A stretch of DNA of 64,000 nt from Allolucifera butyrica. Lineage in GTDB: Bacteria; Bacillota; Negativicutes; Sporomusales; UPPP01. Where the stretch lies: NCBI RefSeq assembly GCF_900476375.1, contig NZ_UPPP01000094.1, positions 62,001 through 126,000 of the forward strand. The letters run 5' to 3'. Both the position numbers and the translations under genes were made by a program. Shown here piece after piece: positions 44,560-52,694 of the stretch (position 1 is its first letter; each line of letters begins with the position of its first letter). The notes beneath the pieces were generated by a model. The model was not told the origin of the DNA. It saw only the letters and a program-made list of their open reading frames with translations, and made no database searches.

Positions 44560-45507
44560 TTGAAGAAGCTATATAATATTCATCTGCTTTTACTGACAGT
44601 ACCCATATTCTGGGGAACATCTTATGTTGCAGCCAAAATAGGAATGCGCGATTTGTTGCCTTTGAATCTAGCGATTATGAGATTTGTAATTGCTTCCTTA
44701 CTTTTTAGTCTGATTCTTTTATTAAAAAAGAAAGATATTTATCTTGATAAGAAAGATATACCGCAGTTTTTTTTACTTGGATTTATGGCCATTACTTTCT
44801 TCTACTACATTCATTATACGGGGTTACAATATACAACGAGCACAAATGCCGGCCTTATCATGGCGACAAGCCCGATTTTTGTTGCTTTGTTTTGTATACT
44901 TACTAAACAGGAAAGTGTAGAGAGCCACAGCCTTTTAGGGACATGTATTGCTTTTATTGGGGTTTTATTGGTTATAACCCAAGGGAAAATTAGCAGCCTC
45001 TATCATCAAAAAACGCTTTTAGGGGATAGCTTAATTATTCTAAATGCCATGATGTGGGCGTGGGTTACTCTTAACGGGAAAACAGTTTTGGGAAAATACA
45101 GTCCATTTGTTGCCATGGCTTATATTCATATCTTTGGTACAGTTTTATTATTGCCGTTTGCCTTTATTTCGACATCTCTGGCTGAAATATCTTTGTGGCA
45201 GCAGCTTCCGGCAGTTGGTTGGAGTACTATTTTGGCATCGGCATATCTTGCTATTTTCTGCTCAGTTTATTCTTACTTTATCTGGTATTTAGGAGTTTCA
45301 AAAATTGGCGCTGTAAAAACAGCGGCATTCAACTATTTTACCCCCATTATGGCTTCCCTGGCGGGATTCACTGTTTTTCATGAACAAATGACGGGATATA
45401 TTGCTTTAGGCGGATTTCTGGTTACTTTAGGCGTATACATTACCAATCAGAAGATGAAATTGTCAATTGGCAGATTTCTGCCCATGAGGAAATATAAACA
45501 TTCTTAA
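44560..45507 (+). CDS. EamA/DMT-family transporter
   Basis: 315 residues, ten predicted membrane segments in two EamA repeats (first PIFWGTSYVAAKIGMRDL, second from about residue 150). Such proteins export amino acids or other metabolites. TTG 44560 lies 11 nt after AGGAGG; the ATG at 44554 is followed by a stop. The LysR gene upstream is the probable regulator. Confidence 0.85.
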   Translation: MKKLYNIHLLLLTVPIFWGTSYVAAKIGMRDLLPLNLAIMRFVIASLLFSLILLLKKKDIYLDKKDIPQFFLLGFMAITFFYYIHYTGLQYTTSTNAGLIMATSPIFVALFCILTKQESVESHSLLGTCIAFIGVLLVITQGKISSLYHQKTLLGDSLIILNAMMWAWVTLNGKTVLGKYSPFVAMAYIHIFGTVLLLPFAFISTSLAEISLWQQLPAVGWSTILASAYLAIFCSVYSYFIWYLGVSKIGAVKTAAFNYFTPIMASLAGFTVFHEQMTGYIALGGFLVTLGVYITNQKMKLSIGRFLPMRKYKHS

Positions 45508-45518
45508 GGAGCTTACCG

Positions 45519-46625
45519 ATGATATCAGTATTTTCTAATAGGGAAGATTGCTGCGGCTGCAGCGCTTGTCAGCAAATATGTCCTCAAAGCGCTATTGTGA
45601 TGAGTCGGGACGAGGAGGGTTTTTTATATCCGGAAATTGATCAAACCCGCTGCATTGATTGTGGCAATTGTATCGAAATCTGTCCTATGATACATAAAGG
45701 CAATTACAAAAAAAGTAGTACGCCACGCTTTTACGTGGCGCGCCATAAATCGCAGGCGGTTTTGCGGCAATCGACATCCGGGGGCGCCTTTACTGCTATT
45801 TCTGATGCGATACTCCGTCAGAACGGCGTTATTTATGGCGCGGATTATGACGAGGACTTTCATGTTCTTCATCGGCGGGCGGAAATTCCCGGGCAGCGGG
45901 ACCGGATGCGGATTTCTAAATATGTGCAGAGTGACATGGGAGATACCTATGCTCAGGTTAAAGCCGATTTGCAAGAGGGCCGCAAGGTTCTTTTCACCGG
46001 AACCCCTTGCCAAGCCGCAGGGCTGCGCGGATTTATGGGGAGTTCACCGCTTACGGACAGGTTGTATATTTGTGATTTGATTTGTCACAGTATTCCAAGC
46101 CCGCTAATCTGGGAGGAGTATAAACGGTTACTTGAAAGGGAAAAAGGCGGGAAACTTGTCAGTGTGCAATTTCGTTCGAAGAGACACGGTTGGAGCCGTG
46201 CAAACAGTAATAAAGGGTTTCTCTTTACTACAGACAAAACCACGGAAATACAAGAAGATGATCGTTTTTACCAGTTGTTCTTTAAAGTTGGTGCCATCAC
46301 CCGCCCTTCCTGTTCGCAGTGCCGCTTTACCGATATTCACCGCGTTTCGGATTTGACGATCGCGGATTATTTTGGTATTGAAAAATACAGCCCTGAATGG
46401 TTTGCCCCCCTGGGAGTCTCGCTGATTTTGGTGAATTCGCCGAAAGGCGCAGACTTTTTTGACCAATGCCGGCAAGAGCTGCTTGCAGAAGAACGCCCCA
46501 AGGAAGAAGCACTTAACGAACAAAAACGCCTGCGTGAACCGTCCCAATTTCCTGAAAACCGCCGCCTTTTTTGGGAGGATTACGGACGTTTTGGGTTTGA
46601 ATATGTTATTGGGAAAATAGAATAG
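45519..46625 (+). CDS. Ferredoxin-type F420H2 dehydrogenase beta-subunit-family protein
   Basis: 368 residues. Two 4Fe-4S motifs open the protein: CCGCSACQQICP and CIDCGNCIEICP. The FrhB-like domain follows (STSGGAFTAISDAIL, FTGTPCQAAGLRGF, DLICHSIPSP). In bacteria without F420 these proteins usually act with polysaccharide polymerisation genes or as flavin oxidoreductases. AAGGAG lies upstream; 12 nt from the transporter stop, so probably one operon. Confidence 0.85.
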   Translation: MISVFSNREDCCGCSACQQICPQSAIVMSRDEEGFLYPEIDQTRCIDCGNCIEICPMIHKGNYKKSSTPRFYVARHKSQAVLRQSTSGGAFTAISDAILRQNGVIYGADYDEDFHVLHRRAEIPGQRDRMRISKYVQSDMGDTYAQVKADLQEGRKVLFTGTPCQAAGLRGFMGSSPLTDRLYICDLICHSIPSPLIWEEYKRLLEREKGGKLVSVQFRSKRHGWSRANSNKGFLFTTDKTTEIQEDDRFYQLFFKVGAITRPSCSQCRFTDIHRVSDLTIADYFGIEKYSPEWFAPLGVSLILVNSPKGADFFDQCRQELLAEERPKEEALNEQKRLREPSQFPENRRLFWEDYGRFGFEYVIGKIE

Positions 46626-46645
46626 TAAAATTATCAGGGGTACGA

Positions 46646-46703
46646 CAAAACCCGTTTTTCCGGCCGAAAGGGGAAGGGCCAGGAAAACGGGTTTTATTTT
46701 TTA
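46646..46703. terminator. Terminator between convergent genes
   Basis: AAAACCCGTTTTTCCGGCC pairs with GGCCAGGAAAACGGGTTTT (one bulge), followed by ATTTTTT. It serves the FrhB-like gene and could also stop the opposing spore-coat genes. Confidence 0.85.
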
Positions 46704-46742
46704 CCACGAGTTTGATTAGTTAGTAAAGTGGGTGGTCTAACC

Positions 46743-46991
46743 TTACATTGATGTCAATTCGGATTTTACCCGTTGGATATCCGCCGGTGCAGCCGGTGCG
46801 GCTGGTTTGTAAAACCCTTTTTGCTGAGCTGTCTGAGCAATTTGATATTGCCGCTGCTCATCCTGGTTTCTCAATTGCTGGAAGGTTGTCCGCAACTGGG
46901 AATTGCCCGTTTCGGCAATTATATTGGCATATGTAGTCAAACTGCCTTTAATCATTGCCAGATAATCATTCAGCATGTCTTTATCGTTCAT
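46743..46991 (-). CDS. CotF-like spore coat protein
   Basis: 82 residues. NDKDMLNDYLAMIKGSLTTY and QLRNQDEQRQYQIAQTAQQK match the short CotF family: a four-helix, ferritin-like bundle made during sporulation. GAGGGAAG precedes the ATG. The C-terminus is Ala/Pro-rich. It shows that the host line sporulates. The neighbour at 47003 is probably its partner. Confidence 0.82.
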   Translation of the reverse strand: MNDKDMLNDYLAMIKGSLTTYANIIAETGNSQLRTTFQQLRNQDEQRQYQIAQTAQQKGFYKPAAPAAPADIQRVKSELTSM

Positions 46992-47002
46992 AGTCTTCCC
47001 TC

Positions 47003-47188
47003 CTATTGTAAAAATAACATGAGCTTTTGTTTGGCGCTTTTCGCTGCCGCCGCATCTTCCAGAAACATTTGTTTAAGCTGCGTATCATTGCATTGCTGGG
47101 CATACGCTTCCAGTTTATTAGCCACCGTTGCGTGACCGCCGATAATATGGCGTAAACTTTGAAGCTCCATTTGATTTAACTGCGACAA
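47003..47188 (-). CDS. Small spore-coat-associated protein
   Basis: 61 residues, helical (MELQSLRHIIGGHATVANK, then CNDTQLKQMFLEDAAAAKS). It resembles the short helical partners of CotF-like genes. TTG 47188 has AAGGAG 10 nt upstream; an internal ATG is possible. Eleven nt before the CotF-like gene, so one operon. Confidence 0.7.
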   Translation of the reverse strand: MSQLNQMELQSLRHIIGGHATVANKLEAYAQQCNDTQLKQMFLEDAAAAKSAKQKLMLFLQ

Positions 47189-47361
47189 AAGACAACACTC
47201 CTTTCACGTGGGATTACATGATTATTATTGGTTAAAAAATCTGCATTATACAGGAAATAACCGGCAATTTTCCGCTTAGCCCTTTTCACTGGTTTAGACG
47301 CACACATATTATAAAATTTACATAAGATGTAGTAATAGTTAATTGGAATGGAGGTTGGACA

Positions 47362-48507
47362 ATGAATCAAGAAGAATACCCAATACCTCAACCGATCCGA
47401 TATGATGGGGCCGGGGCGACGGATCCGGGGCCGCGAGATATTTGGCGGGATATTGAAAATCCTGATATGCTGGTTCCACCTGAAACGGATGCCGGTTTGC
47501 TTCCTAACCTGAAATTTTCTTTTTCTGACACCAGCATGGTATTAAAAATGGGAGGATGGTCCCGGGAGATTACCGCCAGGGAACTGCCGGCTTTAACCAC
47601 CATGGCGGGCGTCAATATGCGTTTGACACCTGGCGGCGTGCGTGAGGTTCATTGGCATATAGCCTCGGAATGGTCTTACATGCTGAAAGGGAGTGCGCGC
47701 GTAACTGCGGTCGACCAGTGTGGCCGGAATTTTATTGCTGATATCGGTCCGGGGGATCTTTGGTATTTTGCTCCGCGCCTGCCTCATTCGATTCAGGGTT
47801 TGAAAGACGGCTGCGAATTTCTGCTGCTTTTCGACGACGGAAATTTTTCTGACCTTAATACGTTTTCTCTTTCCGATTTATTTGCGCATTATCCCAAAGA
47901 TGTTTTAGCAGCTAATTTTGGTGTATCAGTGAGTGATTTTAACTGTCTTTCTTCAGGACAGGTTTATATCTATCAAGGCACCGTTCCGGGTCCGCTGGAA
48001 TATGAGGCGGTCCAATCCCCATACGGAAGCGTTCCCCAAAGCTTCAAGTATCAGTTATTAGCGCAAAAACCGGTAATATCGCCTGGTGGGAGTATACGAG
48101 TGGCGGACACTTCTAACTTTTCCGTTGCCAAAACCACCGCTGCGGCGCTGGTTGAAATTAAGCCCGGTGCGATGAGAGAAATTCATTGGCATCCGAACAA
48201 TGACGAGTTTCAATATTACATTACCGGGCAGGGACGTATGACGGTATTTGCGCAAAATGGCAGAGCCCGCACATTTGATTATCGGGCTGGTGATGTCGGT
48301 TATGTACCCGTTGGCGATGTGCATTATGTTCAAAATACCGGGAATGAAACGTTATGGTTTCTAGAGGCGTTCAAGAGCGACCGGTTTGAGGGAGTGTCGT
48401 TAAAACAAATGATGGCCGTTAACCCTCCCGAGCTGATTGCGAGTAATTTACACGTCGGACCGGAATTCTTAAATGCGCTGCGGCAGGAAGAATGGCCCGT
48501 AGTCTGA
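47362..48507 (+). CDS. Oxalate decarboxylase-family bicupin with a variant lid
   Basis: 381 residues, two cupin domains. Site 1 ligands: His97, His99, Glu103, His142 (VHWHIASEW); site 2: His275, His277, Glu282, His321 ([10 protein letters not shown]). Glu335 near the second site is kept. The flexible lid, SENS in Bacillus OxdC with catalytic Glu162, is here SDLN (163-166), with Asp in place of Glu. It may be an oxalate decarboxylase with altered activity or a bicupin of another function. RBS GGAGG upstream. Confidence 0.87.
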   Translation: MNQEEYPIPQPIRYDGAGATDPGPRDIWRDIENPDMLVPPETDAGLLPNLKFSFSDTSMVLKMGGWSREITARELPALTTMAGVNMRLTPGGVREVHWHIASEWSYMLKGSARVTAVDQCGRNFIADIGPGDLWYFAPRLPHSIQGLKDGCEFLLLFDDGNFSDLNTFSLSDLFAHYPKDVLAANFGVSVSDFNCLSSGQVYIYQGTVPGPLEYEAVQSPYGSVPQSFKYQLLAQKPVISPGGSIRVADTSNFSVAKTTAAALVEIKPGAMREIHWHPNNDEFQYYITGQGRMTVFAQNGRARTFDYRAGDVGYVPVGDVHYVQNTGNETLWFLEAFKSDRFEGVSLKQMMAVNPPELIASNLHVGPEFLNALRQEEWPVV

Positions 48508-48624
48508 TAGAAGTATGGGACCGGCATTGTTGCGTCTGCATATTTTCAGGAGTCAGGCATTATGTTGGCATTTTTTGGATAATCTATGGCAAAGATACAT
48601 TACATTATTTAAGAGAGGAAATCC

Positions 48625-49185
48625 ATGCTGCCAATTCCGTCCGGGTTTGAAACGATTATGCAAATAAAGGTTCATCTGGGGGAAGCCAGAACACAATACT
48701 GGTACTCAAATGCATTATTTTCTTTTCAATGGTGGTTTAGTGTATTTGTACCTCTGGGGTTTGTTTGGATATGGATAAAACTTTATAAACGGTCACAGCT
48801 TGTAGAGACGGTATTATACGGGTTGTTATGGGCGACCACTGCGAGTTATCTTGATTTCGTCGGTACATCCTTTTTATTATGGGAGTACCCATATACAATA
48901 CTTCCATACTCAAATAAAGATCTATCAGCGAATCTGACCTCGATCCCAATAGCCTTCATGCTTGTTTACCAGTATTGTTCAACGATAAAATCGTTCACTG
49001 GGGGGACTGTTGCAATAGCTATTTTTTTTGCCTTTGTTATGGAACCTTTTCTTGTGTGGCTGGGTCTTTATAAATTGTATCATTGGACATTCTGTTTCTC
49101 TTTTATACTTTATATTGTATTTTCGTTTGTTTTCAGGTGGTTAACGAAGAAAATTATTGCAGCTCAGTTAAAACAGGAAAAATAA
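48625..49185 (+). CDS. CBO0543-family membrane protein
   Basis: 186 residues, five or six hydrophobic segments. YWYSNALFSFQWWFSVF and PLGFVWIWIKLYKRSQLVE fit the CBO0543 family of small membrane proteins common in spore formers; function unknown. GAGAGG lies just upstream of the ATG. Convergent with the DUF2508 gene. Confidence 0.75.
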   Translation: MLPIPSGFETIMQIKVHLGEARTQYWYSNALFSFQWWFSVFVPLGFVWIWIKLYKRSQLVETVLYGLLWATTASYLDFVGTSFLLWEYPYTILPYSNKDLSANLTSIPIAFMLVYQYCSTIKSFTGGTVAIAIFFAFVMEPFLVWLGLYKLYHWTFCFSFILYIVFSFVFRWLTKKIIAAQLKQEK

Positions 49186-49200
49186 ATCTTCCTTTTAGGG

Positions 49201-49560
49201 TTAATAAACACCAATGATTGATGATTTTTCTAAGTTTTGAGTGACGCCTTCTGTGCGTGCTTTTTTTAAAAGATAATTATATTTATTTTGAGCGGCCAGC
49301 ATTTGGTACATTGCGTAGTCTAGCAGATAGGGGTCCGTAACAGTGTTATAATAATTTTGTGCCCAAAAGAATTCGCACTTTGCTTGCTTAAGCTGATCGG
49401 GTAATGATGGAATAACTGGTGCAGGTTGGGATGAGCCAAAGATTAAATTACTAAACCATTTTACAAACTGCATAACAGACACAATTATTTTTTGGGGGAA
49501 TTGATTAACTTTGGGCGCTATTGTACTCAGTAACCATTTATAGCGCAGTAAAATATTCAT
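49201..49560 (-). CDS. YaaL/DUF2508-like protein
   Basis: 119 residues. A hydrophobic N-terminal half is followed by QAKCEFFWAQNYYNTVTDPYLLDYAMYQMLAAQNKYNYL, the YaaL/DUF2508 pattern. AAGGAGGA precedes the ATG. These proteins are found in spore formers; function unknown. Confidence 0.68.
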   Translation of the reverse strand: MNILLRYKWLLSTIAPKVNQFPQKIIVSVMQFVKWFSNLIFGSSQPAPVIPSLPDQLKQAKCEFFWAQNYYNTVTDPYLLDYAMYQMLAAQNKYNYLLKKARTEGVTQNLEKSSIIGVY

Positions 49561-49688
49561 TCAATTTTCCTCCTTCACGTATCGGCTTCGAGTGATTGAA
49601 CCAAGCCGAGGCAATACAGTATATCGCTGTCTAAAGGCAAACATGCAAAAGAAAGGGTAATTTTTGATGGAATAATATGGAAATGATG

Positions 49689-49728
49689 CTTTTCTTACTA
49701 AGTCTGCGCAGAAAAGATAGTGTATAAA
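49689..49728 (+). promoter_or_regulatory. Possible operator and -10 of the rubrerythrin gene
   Basis: CTTTTCT (49689-49695) and AGAAAAG (49710-49716) are complementary; TATAAA (49723-49728) follows. The dyad would overlap the -35 region. Evidence is only symmetry and position. Confidence 0.35.
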
Positions 49729-49791
49729 ATTGGGAGGATCATATCATACTATTAGGCAGCGTTCTATATATGAGTCGGGGGGAACAAGCAG

Positions 49792-50358
49792 ATGAAAAAG
49801 TTTGTTTGCACAGTTTGCGGCTATATTCATGAAGGAAATGAACCGCCTGAAAAATGTCCGGTTTGCAAAGCGGGCCGGGATAAGTTTAAAGAAATGACCG
49901 GAGACTTAACCTGGGCCGATGAACATAGAATTGGCATCGTGAAAGACATTCCGGCTGAGGTTTTAGACGGTTTGCGAGCCAATTTTATGGGTGAATGCAC
50001 CGAGGTTGGCATGTATCTGGCGATGTCGCGCCAAGCAGACCGGGAAGGTTACCCCGAAGTTGCCGAGGCCTACAGGCGGATTGCGCTGGAAGAGGCCGAA
50101 CATGCTGCGAAGTTTGCAGAAATTCTGGGTGAAGTGGTAGTGCCCGATACAAAAGCTAATTTAAGAGTAAGAGTCGAGGCGGAATATGGAGCCTGTGAAG
50201 GCAAGAAAAAAATTGCCACGTTAGCCAAACAGCATAACCTGGATGCCATCCATGACACAGTCCATGAGATGTGCAAGGATGAGGCCAGGCATGGATGTGC
50301 TTTCAAGGGTTTGCTGGAAAGATACTTTAAACAATACGGAGGAGTAAAAAATGGCTAA
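49792..50358 (+). CDS. Reverse rubrerythrin (NADH peroxidase-like)
   Basis: 188 residues. The rubredoxin domain comes first ([18 protein letters not shown]), then the di-iron ferritin-like domain ([48 protein letters not shown]). This order defines reverse rubrerythrin, which reduces peroxide and oxygen in anaerobes. GGGGG upstream. The stop overlaps the DUF1540 start, so the two are co-translated. Confidence 0.93.
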   Translation: MKKFVCTVCGYIHEGNEPPEKCPVCKAGRDKFKEMTGDLTWADEHRIGIVKDIPAEVLDGLRANFMGECTEVGMYLAMSRQADREGYPEVAEAYRRIALEEAEHAAKFAEILGEVVVPDTKANLRVRVEAEYGACEGKKKIATLAKQHNLDAIHDTVHEMCKDEARHGCAFKGLLERYFKQYGGVKNG

Positions 50359-50668
50359 AATTGAATGTGGCGCAACGACCTGCTCTCATAACCGGTCAGG
50401 AGTATGTTATGCGAATTGTATTGATATAGTAGGCAGTTCGGCGCATAAAGATTGTGACACTGCGTGTGGCTCGTTCCTGAACAGACTTCATTATTCGGAA
50501 TTGACAAACAATATATTTAGCACAGGGTCATGCGACTGTTTGACCTGTGCGGTCGAGACATGCCGTTACAATACGAATAATCTATGTACGTTAGATAGCA
50601 TTCAGGTTAGAGGAGAAAGCGCGGAATATTATACTCAGACAGAGTGTAATAGCTTTAAACCGAGATAA
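50351..50668 (+). CDS. DUF1540 protein (two Cys-rich repeats)
   Basis: 105 residues, 13 cysteines in two copies of a CxxxxCxxNxxxxC pattern ([14 protein letters not shown] and [14 protein letters not shown]), each ending in a Cys near SF. DUF1540 domains probably bind metal. The 8-nt overlap with the rubrerythrin suggests a joint role in oxidative stress. Confidence 0.87.
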   Translation: MAKIECGATTCSHNRSGVCYANCIDIVGSSAHKDCDTACGSFLNRLHYSELTNNIFSTGSCDCLTCAVETCRYNTNNLCTLDSIQVRGESAEYYTQTECNSFKPR

Positions 50669-50742
50669 TAGCTTTCTCCCGTGTCAGACAGGCCGAGGCT
50701 TTTTTCACCGGGCAATTCAAAATCTCTTGAACCCTGTATTCC

Positions 50743-50802
50743 AAGACCGCGTCAGCGGTCTTTTCTCATGGCTTGGGTGCCTAGTCGTCCAAGCCGTTTT
50801 TT
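50743..50802 (+). terminator. Two tandem terminators
   Basis: AAGACCGC-GTCA-GCGGTCTT (50743-50762) with T's after it, then GGCTTGG (50770-50776) / CCAAGCC (50789-50795) followed by GTTTTTTT. They close the rubrerythrin operon. Confidence 0.85.
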
Positions 50803-50947
50803 TAGCAGAAAATACCGGGTGAAGCATTAGGAGACCCAGTTGATCTTATTGTTTAACATTTAACACATAACATTTAGCTTGCCAGCGGGACAATATGATG
50901 ATAAAATCGCATTGATTTAAAAAGCAACTACTCGCAATAAAGGATGA

Positions 50948-52522
50948 TTGCCGTTGTTTTCTGAAAGATGGGCACTGGTGGCTTTAATTGCGTTGAGCAC
51001 ATTGATTATGGGCTTTTTGTCGCTGCTGGCCTGGCGGCGGCGGCAGAGTCCGCTGGGACGTGTCTTTTTTCTATTCACTCTGTTAGGGAGTTTCTATACC
51101 TTTGGCTACATGTGCGAACTTGCCAGTAATACTTTGGCGGCGATTCGCTTCTGGCTTCGTATTGAATCGGTTGGCATTGCTTTCTTACCGACTGCCTGGG
51201 TCACGCTTGCTGTTCGTCATACGGGCATACAAAACAGACGTTGGCCTCAACTGCAGGCGGTTTTGCTGATGTTGTCGACGATTACTTTCATTCTCAGTAA
51301 TACTTCGGAATTTCATCATCTTCACTATGGTCCGCTGCGATTGAATCCAGAGGCTCCTTTTCCGGTAGTAACTTTTGTGCCGGGGCCTTGGTACTGGATA
51401 CATACTGCCTTCATTAACCTGGCGATTCTTTTCGGCAATATTCTTTACGCCCGTGTATGGTTGAAATCATCTTCCGATAAAAGTCAGCAGGCGTTTACTA
51501 TTTTTCTGGGCTCCCTGTTTCCCTGGGTAGTATACATTATCTATCTGTTAAAGCTGATTCCCTGGGGAATTGATCCGAATCCGATTGCTTTTCTTGTGCC
51601 GGGAATTCTTTATGCCTGGGCCACATTTAACCTGAATATGCTTGAAATTACCCCGATTGCCCGGCAAGCGGTGTTTCAAAGACTTTCTGACGGCGTACTT
51701 GTTTTTGACCGGGAGGGTTGTCTTGCCGACTTTAATGCCGCCGGCAGCAGGGCATTTCCGGAATTGCGCGGCGGCACAAAAGGCAAGGCCGGAATCAGGT
51801 TGTTCTGTGAATATCCGGCGATGATGAATATTCTTGCCGGACCTACGGATGAGCAGAGTACGATATGGCTGGAGCCGGACGGCGGGAAGATTAACTTTCA
51901 GTTGCAGCGTATTGAGCTGTATGACCGGAAAGGATCTGTGGCCGGATTTATGGTGCTTCTCCGGGATATCACTCATTTTTCGGCAATTATGGAAGGGTTG
52001 CAGCTCCAGGCGACCATTGACCCGTTGACCAAAGCCTGGAATCGCTACCGTTGGCAGGCGGATGGCGAAGCCTTGCTATCCCAGGCTCGCTGGCAGCAGG
52101 GAGTAATTTCGCTTATTATCATGGATATGGACAATTTCAAACTAATTAATGATACTCACGGACACCGGTCAGGCGATGCCGTTTTAGCTCAATTTGCCTT
52201 GACATGCCAACAGAATCTGCGTGTACAGGATATTTTTGGACGCTATGGCGGGGACGAGTTTGTGATAATCTTACCGGGGATGAACCGGTCCGGAGCTGTT
52301 GAATTAGCTGAGAGACTTAAGCGTGCGGTGGAATCCATGACGGTGGAAGCGGGAGAGAAAAAAATAAAAATCACCGCCAGTTTTGGTGTAGTTACAGAAC
52401 AGCAGGGAAGCACGGTCCACTTAGAAGAGATTATCGAAAAAGCGGACCAAGCATTGTACAAGGCAAAGAAAGCCGGGGGGAACGGGGTTTGTATTTTAGA
52501 CAATTCCAATAAAGCAAAGTAA
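50948..52522 (+). CDS. Diguanylate cyclase with 7-TM histidine-kinase-type N-terminal domain and PAS
   Basis: 524 residues. Residues 1-215 have seven hydrophobic segments, like the 7TM N-terminal domain of histidine kinases. A PAS-like region follows (about 230-340: FQRLSDGVLVFDREGCLADF). The GGDEF domain (about 355-520) has GRYGGDEFVIIL and the RVQD inhibitory site five residues before GGDEF, so it should make c-di-GMP and be inhibited by it. TTG 50948 with AAGGA upstream. No EAL domain. Confidence 0.9.
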   Translation: MPLFSERWALVALIALSTLIMGFLSLLAWRRRQSPLGRVFFLFTLLGSFYTFGYMCELASNTLAAIRFWLRIESVGIAFLPTAWVTLAVRHTGIQNRRWPQLQAVLLMLSTITFILSNTSEFHHLHYGPLRLNPEAPFPVVTFVPGPWYWIHTAFINLAILFGNILYARVWLKSSSDKSQQAFTIFLGSLFPWVVYIIYLLKLIPWGIDPNPIAFLVPGILYAWATFNLNMLEITPIARQAVFQRLSDGVLVFDREGCLADFNAAGSRAFPELRGGTKGKAGIRLFCEYPAMMNILAGPTDEQSTIWLEPDGGKINFQLQRIELYDRKGSVAGFMVLLRDITHFSAIMEGLQLQATIDPLTKAWNRYRWQADGEALLSQARWQQGVISLIIMDMDNFKLINDTHGHRSGDAVLAQFALTCQQNLRVQDIFGRYGGDEFVIILPGMNRSGAVELAERLKRAVESMTVEAGEKKIKITASFGVVTEQQGSTVHLEEIIEKADQALYKAKKAGGNGVCILDNSNKAK

Positions 52523-52532
52523 AAAAGTTCAC

Positions 52533-52570
52533 GTCCGACAGACGGACAGGAGCTTTATTTTTTTTGCTCC
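52533..52570 (+). terminator. Terminator after the diguanylate cyclase
   Basis: GTCCG-ACAGA-CGGAC (52533-52547), then an AGGAGC...GCTCCT pair around a long T run (52549-52572). Either could stop transcription. Confidence 0.65.
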
Positions 52571-52599
52571 TGAGCCCTGGGGCCGGGTCGAAAAATTGA

Positions 52600-52653
52600 T
52601 TGACGTGGATAGCATGATAATGTAACATATACATGAACATATAATCATATATA
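52600..52653 (+). promoter_or_regulatory. Promoter and ArsR/SmtB-type operator of the ATPase gene
   Basis: TTGACG (52600-52605), 17-bp spacer, TAACAT (52623-52628). Just downstream a dyad TATACATGA (52628-52636) / TCATATATA (52645-52653) resembles ArsR-family sites. A repressor bound here would block initiation. Confidence 0.65.
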
Positions 52654-52694
52654 ACAATCTGTGGAGCACAGCATTGATAAAAGGGGGAAATAAG

